Positions 19,456 through 28,306 of a DNA stretch of 64,000 nt are shown here, one piece after another. The DNA is taken from positions 124,001 to 188,000 of the forward strand of contig NZ_FMMP01000016.1 of the NCBI RefSeq assembly GCF_900095725.1, in the 5' to 3' direction. The notes under the pieces were generated by a model, which did no database searches, was not told the origin of the DNA, and worked only from the letters and a program-made list of their open reading frames with translations. The stretch's first letter is position 1, and the number at the start of each line of letters is the position of its first letter. Both the position numbers and the translations under genes were made by a program. Origin of the DNA: Cellulosilyticum sp. I15G10I2 (lineage in GTDB: Bacteria; Bacillota; Clostridia; Lachnospirales; Cellulosilyticaceae).

Positions 19456-21200
19456 TACATCGCCTCCTTATCGCGCTGTGAGCTTAGAATTTCCCTATAA
19501 ACTTTACAGTTATTTAAAAGCACCTCATGCTTTCCGTTGCCTACTATTTCTCCATGGTTCAGCACAATAATTTTATCGGCATCCATTATAGAAGATATTC
19601 TTTGTGTAATAATAAACGACGTCACCTCTTGCATATATTGTCTTAATCCAGATCTGATTTTTGCTTCTGTTTTTAAATCTACAGCACTGGTACAATCATC
19701 TAAGATAAGTATCTCTGGCTTTTTAATAAGTGCTCTGGCTATTGCAATACGTTGTTTTTGTCCTCCTGAAAGATTAACACCTCCTTGACCAAGCTGCGTT
19801 TCATAGCCTTCCGGAAAACCTGCGATAAATTCATGGGCTTGCGCAATAGATGCGGCTTCTTTTATTTCCTCCATCGTAGCCTTAGCTTTTCCCCATCTGA
19901 TGTTTTCTTCAATAGTTCCTGTAAAAAGTATTGTTTTCTGAGGAACAACAGCTATTTTTTCTCTTAAATATTTAGGATTAATCGTTTTAATATCTACCCC
20001 ATTTACTTTTACAGCACCTGATGTAGGATAATAAAAACCCGGTATCAGATTGATAAGTGTACTTTTACCTGCCCCTGTAGCGCCAATAACACCTACTATT
20101 TCCCCTTTATTACATTTAAAATCGATGTACTTAAGCACAGGACTTTCCAAAGTATGATGATATGAAAACCAAACTTTATCAAATACAACACTTCCTTTCT
20201 GAGCGGTGCTTTGAAATGCTTCATTTCCTTCATCAGTCAGCTTGTAGAAACTTTTTTCATTTTCTTCTTTAAATACTTGTTGAATGCGTTCACTTGATGC
20301 TTTAGCTCTTACAAAGCTCATAAAAACATGAGTAATCATTGAAAGTGAAAAAAGAATTTGAGTCATGTAATTAATAAAAGCAATAATTTCTCCTACCTTG
20401 ATACTACCACTTTGTACCGCCGTACCGCCAAGCCAAAGTATGATAACTATGCCTATATTAATTGTAAGCTGTATAACTGGTGCAAATATCGCCATCCTTT
20501 TAGCTGCTCTCATATTAATGTTACTTAAGTATACATTCTTTTTCTCGAAACGTTCTACTTCGTAATCAAATCGATTAAATGCTTTAACTACTCTGACACC
20601 AGCTAAGTATTCTCTCATAACAGTATTAATTTGATCCAGTGCCTTTTGTATCTTAACAAAATAAGGATACCCCATACTCAAATTAATCACTATAAGCCAG
20701 ACTATAATCGGCACAATAATAAGTAACACCAGTGACATTTTAGGACTTAAAGATACTGCCATAATAATACTCCCTATACATAAAATAGGGGCTTTAACAA
20801 AAATCCTCATGAGACCATTAATAAAGTTTTGTACTTGTGTTACATCATTTGTCAACCGCGTTATTAAAGAAGCGTCCCCAAAGGTATCTTTGTTTATAAA
20901 GGCGAATTCTTGTATCTTTTTAAATAAATCAAATCTCAGTTCACACCCTATACGATGAGAAACATGACTTGCTAGAGTTGCTCTGATACAGGCAAATACC
21001 GCTCCCATCGATGCTATCCCTAACATTTTCAAACCTTGCTGTATAACATATTCTCCATTTTTCTCTTTTACTCCAATATCCACTATTTTTGCCATAATAG
21101 TTGGCTGTAATAAATCACACAACGCTTCCGCTGTTAAACATAAGATACCTATAATAAAAACAACACCATATTTCCTCATATATTTATAATACATACGCAT
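19455..21200 (-). CDS. ABC exporter half-transporter, degenerate-site subunit
   Basis: A 581-residue partner of the previous protein. The transmembrane domain (about 15-310) is followed by an ATPase domain with intact Walker A (GATGAGKST) and LSGGQ. The residue after the Walker B aspartate is Asp not Glu (LILDDCTSAVD), and the H-loop His is Gln (ITQRIS). These two substitutions define the non-hydrolysing site in BmrCD/TM287-288-like heterodimers. It is the first gene of a two-gene operon with its own promoter. Confidence 0.93.
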   Translation of the reverse strand: MRMYYKYMRKYGVVFIIGILCLTAEALCDLLQPTIMAKIVDIGVKEKNGEYVIQQGLKMLGIASMGAVFACIRATLASHVSHRIGCELRFDLFKKIQEFAFINKDTFGDASLITRLTNDVTQVQNFINGLMRIFVKAPILCIGSIIMAVSLSPKMSLVLLIIVPIIVWLIVINLSMGYPYFVKIQKALDQINTVMREYLAGVRVVKAFNRFDYEVERFEKKNVYLSNINMRAAKRMAIFAPVIQLTINIGIVIILWLGGTAVQSGSIKVGEIIAFINYMTQILFSLSMITHVFMSFVRAKASSERIQQVFKEENEKSFYKLTDEGNEAFQSTAQKGSVVFDKVWFSYHHTLESPVLKYIDFKCNKGEIVGVIGATGAGKSTLINLIPGFYYPTSGAVKVNGVDIKTINPKYLREKIAVVPQKTILFTGTIEENIRWGKAKATMEEIKEAASIAQAHEFIAGFPEGYETQLGQGGVNLSGGQKQRIAIARALIKKPEILILDDCTSAVDLKTEAKIRSGLRQYMQEVTSFIITQRISSIMDADKIIVLNHGEIVGNGKHEVLLNNCKVYREILSSQRDKEAM

Positions 21201-21241
21201 TTAAGTTAGTCCCCCGTTTTCACACACTTTAGAACACTTAA

Positions 21242-21270
21242 ATTCTACTCCTATTTTGAAGCCTATTCAA
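21242..21270 (-). promoter_or_regulatory. Promoter of the heterodimeric ABC exporter operon
   Basis: On the minus strand TTGAAT (21270-21265), 17-bp spacer, TAGAAT (21247-21242), about 40 bp upstream of the ATG. Confidence 0.6.
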
Positions 21271-21319
21271 TACTGCCCTTGCCGACTTTCTCTTAACATT
21301 CTTATTATTTCAAGCTAAA

Positions 21320-21353
21320 GCACCCCCTAAGACTAAATGATCTTAGGAGGTGC
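21320..21353 (-). terminator. Terminator of the tetR-ABC-HlyD-TolC operon
   Basis: GCACCTCCTAAGA (21353-21341) pairs with TCTTAGGGGGTGC (21332-21320) on the minus strand, with one G-U pair and an 8-nt loop. The following T-run is weak (TTTAGC), so termination may be incomplete. Confidence 0.6.
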
Positions 21354-21379
21354 TGCATACATCTTTAATACTTATGATG

Positions 21380-22423
21380 CTAGGCTTTAGAAATAATAGC
21401 TACCCATGGCTTCTCTATAACTTGTTTAAGTTGATTATACTGCGTAATAAGTTTGCGCAAGTTCATTTCAACCGCCTCTATACCAAGCAGTTGCTTTTGA
21501 TAGGCTAAAGCCGTCATTCTGCCCACTTCATACTGTACCTTAGCAATATCAGCCTGTTTTTGAAGTAATTTAAGTTTTGTTTCTAGTATCCCAATCTGCT
21601 CTTCTAAGCCAATAAGCGAAGAATAATTATTCATGAGCATATCTTTCATCGCTTTTCTAGCATCCTCTAAAGCAGACAGATTTTTATCCGCAGCATATTG
21701 TTTATCTAAATAATCCGCATAAAAAATCGGCTGGCCTCCGGCTATAAGCACATGATCTTTTGCAAATTGCGCAAGATCCTTATCATATTTAAGATAAGTG
21801 GTTATCGTTGTATCTATGTAACGCTCTACATTTCCCGGAACACGAAAAATCTCAAACGCAAGTTTATCCTCTAAAGTGTACTGAGCCAAGTCTTTACCTG
21901 TAATAAGCTTAAAATAACTTTCTTCATTACTAAGAAATTCAATCTGAGATGCTTTACTGTTCTTTAGTTCCTCAAGTTCAAGCTTTATAGTATCATATTG
22001 AATAGCACTCACAAATCCTACTTCTTTTTTAGCTCTCACCTGCTCTAATTCTCTGGTTTTAAGCAAAATAGTATGATCTAAATGGAGCAGCTCCTCTTTA
22101 AGACTAACGATTGTATTATAGCGATTTGTAATATCATAAGTAATCTGATCCTTTAGAACTTCAGCCTGATTTTCATTTTTGGCTTTTTCTAAGTAGATGC
22201 TTTGATAAATCTCATAAGCATTATTTTGATTGGCCTTTAGTCTTTCTCTAAGTAGCTCTTTCTCCTTAGCATTAAGTGAAAGATGATTACTATAAGTAAA
22301 AGCTGCCTTAACAGCCTCCTCACGGGTTATGACCTGCTTCTCATCGGCTGCATAAATGAAGTTGCTGCCAAGAACAAAAAGCGTCAGCCCTATTGCTACT
22401 ATTTTTTTTAAATAACTTTTCAT
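21380..22423 (-). CDS. TolC-family-like secreted coiled-coil protein
   Basis: A 347-residue exported protein with a Sec signal (cleavage near NFIYAA) and long heptad-rich helices. It begins ITREEAVKAAFTYSNHL, as in TolC/OprM-type efflux proteins, and repeats a similar helical pattern in its second half (ARKAMKDMLMNNYSSLIGLEEQIGILE and AYQKQLLGIEAVEMNLRKL). Length is shorter than Gram-negative TolC (about 450-490), and the beta-barrel segments are not evident. I chose ATG at 22423 because AAGGGG is well spaced; an in-frame GTG lies 9 nt earlier. It is the last gene of the tripartite-like operon. In a monoderm cell it may span or organise the cell wall around the adaptor rather than form an outer-membrane pore. 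Confidence 0.75.
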   Translation of the reverse strand: MKSYLKKIVAIGLTLFVLGSNFIYAADEKQVITREEAVKAAFTYSNHLSLNAKEKELLRERLKANQNNAYEIYQSIYLEKAKNENQAEVLKDQITYDITNRYNTIVSLKEELLHLDHTILLKTRELEQVRAKKEVGFVSAIQYDTIKLELEELKNSKASQIEFLSNEESYFKLITGKDLAQYTLEDKLAFEIFRVPGNVERYIDTTITTYLKYDKDLAQFAKDHVLIAGGQPIFYADYLDKQYAADKNLSALEDARKAMKDMLMNNYSSLIGLEEQIGILETKLKLLQKQADIAKVQYEVGRMTALAYQKQLLGIEAVEMNLRKLITQYNQLKQVIEKPWVAIISKA

Positions 22424-22470
22424 TTCTTTCACCCCTTATCTTCCAATAATCAATACTATTTCCCCTAAAC

Positions 22471-23730
22471 CTAAGACTTAGTTGGTACATCACTTTTGAG
22501 CACTATACCTTCTTCTAGTTTATCATCTGGAGAAACAATAACCAAGTCACTCTCATGAAGGCCTGAAACAACCTCAATTTGTCTTTTGCTTTCTATACCT
22601 TTTTGAATTTCTTTTATGAGGGCTATATTGTTTTCACTGACAAAAACATAGTGCTTCCCATTTTTTTCAAACACTGTATTTTCTGGAATCAATAACACAT
22701 TTTCTTTTTGATTAATGATGATTTTAAGATCCAGATCATAACCTGGGCGAAGTCCCTCTATCTTTTCATCTAAGTCTATTGCTACTTTGATTCTTTTTTG
22801 CTCAACCCCTAAATCTGACACTTTGCTAAAAGCTTGGGGATATATTTTTTTAACCGTTCCCTTTACCGCCTCAATGCCCAAATCTTTATGAGAAATCTCC
22901 ACGGCTGTGCCTATCTTGATCTTGGCAATCTCAGCTACAAGTACATCACTCTCAATATATAACGCTTCTCCATCTGCAATCTCCATTACCTGAGTACCTG
23001 GCTGCACATAAGCGCCTGCTTCCACAAATTTTGACATAACCGTTCCTTTTAAAGGTGCAGTTACCACATAATCTTCACCTTGGCTCCTTAACTTTTCCAT
23101 CTGAATATCCAATTGCTTAAGCTGTGCATTGTAGCTATTAATAATGTTTTCAGATACGGGTTTTTTAATAAGATCTAAATCCAAATTGATTGCTTCAAGC
23201 TGCGCCTCAGCTTCTTGAAGCATAGTCAGTGTAACATGGTATTCTTCATAACTGATAGCCTCTGCCTCATAAAGTGTCTTATTAACCTCATTTTGTCTTC
23301 TGGCCTCTTCTACTCTCTTTTTCTGCGTATTAAGCTGTAATTCTAATTTTTCAATTTCTTTTCTGTCTATGGGTTTAACTGCCTCATTATATTGTGCCAT
23401 CAAGGCAGATTTCTGAGCTTCTAGTTCCATGATTTGTCTTGAAAGCTGCTGGCCGTCTATCTTGACTAAGACCTCGCCTTGATCTACGAAGTCCCCAACA
23501 TCTTTCATAACTGCCGTTACTTTACCCGCAGTTGGTGCAAAAACACTTCCCTTATTTTCTGATACTACAAGTCCTAATTCTTCTACATACTCACTAATAT
23601 TACCTTTTTGTACAGCTATAGTTTCTACTTCTACCGATTGACTTTTATTTGTCATTAAAAATCCTGCCGTACCCAAAATAGCTACTCCAACCAAAACAAT
23701 TCCTATTACTTTTTTCTTCACTTTATTCAC
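22471..23730 (-). CDS. HlyD/MacA-type membrane fusion adaptor protein
   Basis: A 419-residue adaptor with one N-terminal membrane anchor (VIGIVLVGVAILGTAGFLM, about residues 8-26). A split lipoyl domain follows (GKVTAVMKDVGDFVDQGEVLVKIDG and YVVTAPLKGTVMSKFVEAGAYVQPG) around a long coiled coil (about 95-210), then beta-barrel and membrane-proximal domains (to 419). It links the FtsX-type permease to the TolC-like protein. The GTG at 23730 is too close to AAGGG for an ideal start; the GTG 9 nt downstream is an alternative. It lies 21 nt after the permease gene. Confidence 0.9.
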   Translation of the reverse strand: MNKVKKKVIGIVLVGVAILGTAGFLMTNKSQSVEVETIAVQKGNISEYVEELGLVVSENKGSVFAPTAGKVTAVMKDVGDFVDQGEVLVKIDGQQLSRQIMELEAQKSALMAQYNEAVKPIDRKEIEKLELQLNTQKKRVEEARRQNEVNKTLYEAEAISYEEYHVTLTMLQEAEAQLEAINLDLDLIKKPVSENIINSYNAQLKQLDIQMEKLRSQGEDYVVTAPLKGTVMSKFVEAGAYVQPGTQVMEIADGEALYIESDVLVAEIAKIKIGTAVEISHKDLGIEAVKGTVKKIYPQAFSKVSDLGVEQKRIKVAIDLDEKIEGLRPGYDLDLKIIINQKENVLLIPENTVFEKNGKHYVFVSENNIALIKEIQKGIESKRQIEVVSGLHESDLVIVSPDDKLEEGIVLKSDVPTKS

Positions 23731-23751
23731 ATCCCTTATTCATAATTGTGA

Positions 23752-26106
23752 TTAAGAAATTCTATTTTTTAATGCCTCCATAAAATTCAGGCGATAAATC
23801 TTTCTAATCGTCGCAAGTTGTGCTATGGTCACAAAAAACATCGTCGCTAAAGCTGTTATCACATAACTAATCGGCTCCATAACAAGTGGAATAGTGTATA
23901 GATCTGTCGATAAAGACGCTACAAGCCCCAGACACATTCCATAGCCTAAAGGCATACCTAGAAGCATTCCAAATACTGCCATAATACTGTTTTCTTTAGT
24001 GATCATTTTATAGATCTCTTTTTTATCAAAACCCATTACCCGAAGCGAAGAAAATTCCATAGTTCTTTCACTGATACTAATAATGGTTACATTATAGACG
24101 ATTGCAAATCCTAAAATAGCGCCAAATAACATGAATACACCTACCGAGACTATCATCATATCCATAAACTCCAGAAAGCTGTTTTTCATATCTATTACGG
24201 ATTGTACTTGTCTAATATTTTTCACGTTCTGAAGCTTAGTAACGACCTCATCCCTAGAATTTATCATAGCCCCAGTAATCATGCCTTTTTCTCCTAATAA
24301 GTCACCCATAGCCTCTATATCTATATAGGCATTAGAGCCTAAGTATTGCTTAGTAATCCCTTTTACAAGAATAGGTTTATCTTCCTTATCCGGAAGAAAG
24401 TTTTTGATGATGATTTCATCTCCCACTTCTATACTTAGGGACTTCGCTAGATTTTCTGAAAGAATCATGCCATTACTTGGCAAATCTATAGGATAACCAG
24501 CCGGGCTCTTAAAATGATAGAAGTCCGTATTCTGTGAGATCCCAATAACACTTACAACTTTTTTCTTCCATCCATTCCTAAGTTCTAATGGAATCTCCGT
24601 CTTAGGTTCTATATGATCAATCTCAATGATTTGAGACAGTTCTCTTATGGCATTATGATTCATCCCACCTGCAAAATCAATATTATACTCCATGGTTTGA
24701 AATTCCCCATAGTGTAACTCAAAAAGATTAGGCCAAACCGAGGACATAAAAACAGGGATCATAGTGATACTATAGGTTAGTGCAATTCCCAACATCAAAA
24801 ATACAGCTCTTCTTTTATTTCTAAGTATATTACGTATCACCATCTTGCCACTAAAGGAAATATTATTCCAGATAATCTTAATTTGTTCGAGCCAGATTCT
24901 CCCTCCAGCTTTAGGCGCTTCTGGTCTCATAGAATCAGCAGGAAGTATCTTGAGAACACTTCTAGCACCCATAAGTCCAGATAATACACAAAATATGCTG
25001 GTTAAAAGAATACCATATACAAAATAGATCGTATACACTTTCATCTCAAACATAGGAATATTCATATAGAGGATATATAAATTAGTAAAAGCATCTGCTA
25101 AAGGTATGCTAAGTAAGATTCCTATAATAGACCCTACAAGCCCGATCATAACTGAAAATTTTGTATAATGCGCTAATATGCTGAAATTATTATAACCTAG
25201 TGCTTTCATGACCCCTATTGACATTCTATCATTTTTAACAATTCTAGAGAGCATGACATTAATAATAACTGCTGCTACAATTAAAAATAATAAGGTAATC
25301 GCAGTTGCCATCACTTCTAGTGATTCTATTTCCTGCATCATCATACTATGACTGAGATGATCTTCTCTTTTAATTGTCCGTCTTACCCCATAGCGATCTA
25401 AGGTATCTTCTATTTCATCTACCACTCTGTCTATTCGAGGAATATATTCATCCTTTATCTTAATCATAACTTCATTATAACTGCCCTGATAGCCTAAAAT
25501 AGATTGTGCAAAATCTTCCGTAACATAAATGACTCCAAATTTTTCTGGTGCTGGTATCAGAGCTTGCTCATTTTCCATAAGATATATGTACTCCGGACTC
25601 CCAACGATACCCACTACATCCAGCGGATATTCTCGTCCTGCAATATATGGAATGATTGTATCTCCTAGTTTAATCTCTCTCGCATCTGAAAACTGCTGCA
25701 GTACCATGGCCGCTTTTGAATTACCAGCGAGTTCTCTTCCTTCTAACGTATAAGCACTATTAAGCCCTTCTTCTTTTGGGAGGGAAACAACCCGCACTCT
25801 TACTTTTTCATTGGGATCTTTCACTCTAAGAGGGACATCCTGGCTCACGCGCCCCTGGGCTCTTTCGACGCCTTCTATACTATGTAACTTATCTATAGCT
25901 GATGCTGGTATCCTCACTACCTCTACAAAAACATCACCAAAGCTCGTAACTTCATAGTAGTGAAATACAGAATCATTTAAATTGTCTGCTACCATACTAA
26001 AAGAAACATAGATCGTGAGTGCTAAAACAACCATTACTGCAAGGGAAATAAACTGTCCTTTTGCGTTTTTAATCATTCTAAATAGCCTTACATCTAATTT
26101 CTTCAT
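23752..26106 (-). CDS. FtsX/MacB-type ABC transporter permease
   Basis: A 784-residue permease with a duplicated layout: an N-terminal helix, an extracellular MacB-like domain, a cluster of three helices (about 270-390), then another helix, a second extracellular domain and three C-terminal helices. Both helix clusters resemble FtsX domains. Such permeases act as mechanotransmission pumps that move lipids, peptides or drugs through the adaptor rather than across the membrane channel. The ATG at 26106 shares a base with the stop of the ATPase gene (TAATG) and has AAGGA upstream; the longer GTG start at 26112 lies within the ATPase gene. Confidence 0.92.
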   Translation of the reverse strand: MKKLDVRLFRMIKNAKGQFISLAVMVVLALTIYVSFSMVADNLNDSVFHYYEVTSFGDVFVEVVRIPASAIDKLHSIEGVERAQGRVSQDVPLRVKDPNEKVRVRVVSLPKEEGLNSAYTLEGRELAGNSKAAMVLQQFSDAREIKLGDTIIPYIAGREYPLDVVGIVGSPEYIYLMENEQALIPAPEKFGVIYVTEDFAQSILGYQGSYNEVMIKIKDEYIPRIDRVVDEIEDTLDRYGVRRTIKREDHLSHSMMMQEIESLEVMATAITLLFLIVAAVIINVMLSRIVKNDRMSIGVMKALGYNNFSILAHYTKFSVMIGLVGSIIGILLSIPLADAFTNLYILYMNIPMFEMKVYTIYFVYGILLTSIFCVLSGLMGARSVLKILPADSMRPEAPKAGGRIWLEQIKIIWNNISFSGKMVIRNILRNKRRAVFLMLGIALTYSITMIPVFMSSVWPNLFELHYGEFQTMEYNIDFAGGMNHNAIRELSQIIEIDHIEPKTEIPLELRNGWKKKVVSVIGISQNTDFYHFKSPAGYPIDLPSNGMILSENLAKSLSIEVGDEIIIKNFLPDKEDKPILVKGITKQYLGSNAYIDIEAMGDLLGEKGMITGAMINSRDEVVTKLQNVKNIRQVQSVIDMKNSFLEFMDMMIVSVGVFMLFGAILGFAIVYNVTIISISERTMEFSSLRVMGFDKKEIYKMITKENSIMAVFGMLLGMPLGYGMCLGLVASLSTDLYTIPLVMEPISYVITALATMFFVTIAQLATIRKIYRLNFMEALKNRIS

Positions 26107-26816
26107 TACCACTCAATCCTTTCAGGAGGGACTGGATTATTATTAATCTTTGTTTCAACAATTTCTCCACTTCTCATCCTAATGACCCTGTCTGCCATCT
26201 CTCCGATGGGTACGTTATGCGTAATAATTACAATAGTCTTATTGTATCTCTTATTAATTTGTTTGAGGAGAGATAAGATTTTTATCCCCGTTTTAAAATC
26301 AAGAGCTCCTGTAGGCTCGTCACAAAGAAGCAGTGCAGGATTTTTGGCCACCGCTCTTGCTATGGCTACACGCTGCTGCTCTCCCCCGCTCATTTGAGCT
26401 GGAAAATGATCTTTTCTATCTTCTAGCCCCACAGCATCCAGTACTTCATCAATATCTAAAGCATTTTTACATATTTCTGTAGCGAGTTCCACATTTTCTC
26501 TACTGGTTAAATTAGCCATCAGATTATAAAACTGAAAAACAAAGCCAATTTTTTCTCTGCGATAGGCCGTTAGTTTTCTATCGTTATAACGTGTGATCTC
26601 TTCGCCCGCCATAAAAACCTTGCCTTCTGTAGGCAGATCCATGCCGCCTAAAATATTTAAAAGCGTACTTTTACCAGAACCGCTCGCTCCCAATATGACA
26701 ATAAACTCTCCTTCATAGAGTTCAAGAGAAACCTCCTTATTAGCAGCTACTGTTACTTCGCCCATCTGGTAAAATTTATTGATATTTTCAACCTTCATTA
26801 AAACATTCTTTGTCAT
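26106..26816 (-). CDS. MacB/LolD-type ABC transporter ATPase
   Basis: A 236-residue ATPase that energises the FtsX-type permease. Walker [11 protein letters not shown]-loop FQFYNL, signature [14 protein letters not shown], Walker [13 protein letters not shown], and H-loop ITHN are all intact. Length and the FYNLMANLT segment match the LolD/MacB subgroup. Its ATG overlaps the tetR stop (TAATG), so the regulator and transporter are translationally coupled. Confidence 0.95.
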   Translation of the reverse strand: MTKNVLMKVENINKFYQMGEVTVAANKEVSLELYEGEFIVILGASGSGKSTLLNILGGMDLPTEGKVFMAGEEITRYNDRKLTAYRREKIGFVFQFYNLMANLTSRENVELATEICKNALDIDEVLDAVGLEDRKDHFPAQMSGGEQQRVAIARAVAKNPALLLCDEPTGALDFKTGIKILSLLKQINKRYNKTIVIITHNVPIGEMADRVIRMRSGEIVETKINNNPVPPERIEW

Positions 26817-27412
26817 TACTTTTTCACCTCGTCTCCCCCTAATAGGCCATACTTTAGAAAATCATAAAAATTTTCCACCAATCCTTCTATTTCTTCTCTG
26901 CTCTCAAACTGCTTTTTTGAATACTTAGCCGTGATCCCTTCAAGAATCATAATGAGCATTTCTGTCATAAAGTCTACATTAACTTTTCTGATTTCCCCCT
27001 TTTCCATCCCCTCTTTTATAATGTTTCCAAACATCATTTTGCTGAAATTATACTTTTCTTCAATTAATTTTTCCATCACATAAGGTATCGACATACAATC
27101 TTTGTAAAAGGCAATGGAGTAATTTTTTGAAGTTTCCTTATTAAACTGCATTAAATAGTCTATCTTTTTTAGAATTCCCGTAATCTTACTCATTTCTTCT
27201 TCTATCAAAATATAAGTTTTGTTCATTAGAGAAAGTACTACTTCTATAAAAAGGTCTTCTTTTGAAGCAAAGTGCTTATAGATTGTCATCTTACTTATAC
27301 CTGCAGTCTCTGCAATATCCTCCATAGAAACTGCCCTATAGCCTAAGTTTATAAAAAGTTCTTCTGCTTTTTCCATTAATCTATTGTATTTTATTTCACT
27401 TTGAGTCGCCAT
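26816..27412 (-). CDS. TetR/AcrR-family regulator
   Basis: A 198-residue regulator with an N-terminal helix-turn-helix (AEELFINLGYRAVSMEDIAETAGISKMTIYKHFASKEDLF, about 11-50) and a helical ligand domain. It is the first gene of the operon it presumably controls. Upstream lie a promoter overlapped by a GTACAA palindrome and, further up, a Mn2+ riboswitch leader. GGAGG lies 13 nt before the ATG, further than usual; an out-of-frame ATG is better spaced and opens a seven-codon frame (MQHGDSK-stop) across the tetR start, which might dampen or couple translation. Confidence 0.92.
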   Translation of the reverse strand: MATQSEIKYNRLMEKAEELFINLGYRAVSMEDIAETAGISKMTIYKHFASKEDLFIEVVLSLMNKTYILIEEEMSKITGILKKIDYLMQFNKETSKNYSIAFYKDCMSIPYVMEKLIEEKYNFSKMMFGNIIKEGMEKGEIRKVNVDFMTEMLIMILEGITAKYSKKQFESREEIEGLVENFYDFLKYGLLGGDEVKK

Positions 27413-27459
27413 GTTGCATAATGCACCTCCTAATTATATCTAGCTATGCTTGCCTCACT

Positions 27460-27498
27460 ATTGTACTTTTATACCCAAATAGTACAATATTATTGTAC
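27460..27498 (-). promoter_or_regulatory. tetR-proximal promoter with overlapping palindromic operator
   Basis: On the minus strand -35 TTGTAC (27487-27482), 16-bp spacer, -10 TACAAT (27465-27460). A perfect 17-nt palindrome GTACAATATTATTGTAC (27482-27498) covers the -35, and a further inverted TTGTACT/AGTACAA pair spans 27461-27487. Overlapping half-sites at the promoter fit autorepression by the TetR protein. Confidence 0.7.
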
Positions 27499-27529
27499 AC
27501 TTAAAGGAAAAGTTTAGCAATAGAAATAC

Positions 27530-27562
27530 AAAAAAACCCTTATCCTATTGGATAAAGGTTTT
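27530..27562 (-). terminator. Riboswitch-controlled terminator (expression platform)
   Basis: On the minus strand AAAACCTTTATCC (27562-27550), 4-nt loop, GGATAAGGGTTTT (27545-27533), then a T7 run. The 5' arm also contains CCTTTAT, which can pair with GTAAAGG (27601-27595) just downstream of the aptamer, giving a plausible antiterminator. Confidence 0.7.
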
Positions 27563-27590
27563 AAAATTGGTTATCTATTTTACTAAACCA

Positions 27591-27700
27591 AAGACCTTTA
27601 CCCTAAAGTAAAGGTCTTGTCATTTCATCATAAACCGGAAGTATTATACTTCGTAGTGACGGCAATAGCACTGGTAACCAGCTGACTACTCCCCTTTTGT
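27591..27700 (-). ncRNA. yybP-ykoY (Mn2+) riboswitch leader
   Basis: Read on the minus strand, the element starts AAAGGGGAGTAG, continues through GCCGTCACTACG, a GAAGT/ACTTC hairpin and CCGGTTTATGA, and closes with CAAGACCTTT, pairing AAAGG of the first block. These conserved blocks and their order match the yybP-ykoY manganese aptamer. The 3' arm of its closing helix (AAGACCTTTAC, 27618-27608) can alternatively pair with GTAAAGGTCTT (27601-27591). That competing helix would decide whether the following terminator forms, most simply giving ON with Mn2+. It has its own promoter. The downstream genes are tetR and the tripartite transporter, an unusual target. Confidence 0.85.
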
Positions 27701-27703
27701 AGT

Positions 27704-27732
27704 ATTGTATCATAAGCTTAATATCCAATCAA
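27704..27732 (-). promoter_or_regulatory. Promoter of the riboswitch leader
   Basis: On the minus strand -35 TTGATT (27732-27727), 17-bp spacer, -10 TACAAT (27709-27704). The predicted start is a few bases before the aptamer. Confidence 0.72.
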
Positions 27733-27870
27733 TCTTATTTAGTTAATTTCTGATTTTAAAATAGTCTTATGAACTATCCTAGTATTTTTTTAATTTGTAG
27801 GATAATTTGATTTTTTCTAGACATGCTAATCAGTAGATACTTTATACTACAGTCAGAAAGGATTATTGAA

Positions 27871-28182
27871 ATGCAAATAGATGAAACCCTTAAATGTCCT
27901 AAATGCTCTGGTACAGATTTTATAGCTAGATACGAATCAACTTATGTTTATTCCTATAAAATTGAGCCTGCCAAAAACGATGGTAATGATACAGTACCGG
28001 ATGCTGTCCCCTTCTTATTTGATGACCGAGAACAAAAAGGCTCCAGGCAGTATGTAGAATGCTCCAGCTGCAAAGCCAAATATCCTTGCGAATTTACAAT
28101 GGACCAAAAGCACGTCGACTTTACCATTGTACAAAAAGCCATTCGTGGCAACTATGCAACTGATGTAGAATTTTGGGGCTAA
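27871..28182 (+). CDS. Small zinc-ribbon-like protein
   Basis: A 103-residue protein with two CxxC pairs, CPKC near the N-terminus and CSSC near the middle, spaced as in a zinc ribbon, and few other features. I use the ATG at 27871 because AAAGGA precedes it; the longer frame starting at 27823 has no ribosome binding site. It is monocistronic, divergent from the riboswitch leader, with a terminator just after. Function not recognised. Confidence 0.7.
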   Translation: MQIDETLKCPKCSGTDFIARYESTYVYSYKIEPAKNDGNDTVPDAVPFLFDDREQKGSRQYVECSSCKAKYPCEFTMDQKHVDFTIVQKAIRGNYATDVEFWG

Positions 28183-28218
28183 TTCACCTGATTATAATTT
28201 AAATATTAATTCTCCAAT

Positions 28219-28250
28219 AAAATAAGGACGGAGTAATCCGTTCTTATTTT
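28219..28250. terminator. Terminator after the zinc-ribbon gene
   Basis: AAAATAAGGACGG (28219-28231) and CCGTTCTTATTTT (28238-28250), 13 bp with one G-U pair, ending in T4. It also faces the convergent secreted-protein gene. Confidence 0.8.
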
Positions 28251-28306
28251 GCTATATTGTATTATTAGCCTAATACCTCTGTCTTCTGCTACTAAACACT
28301 ATTCCA

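Noticed and set aside
21380-22423. Taking the TolC-like gene as proof of an outer membrane
   Set aside because: Similar short TolC-like proteins occur in Firmicutes, and nothing else in the window (no LPS or Bam genes) points to a diderm cell.
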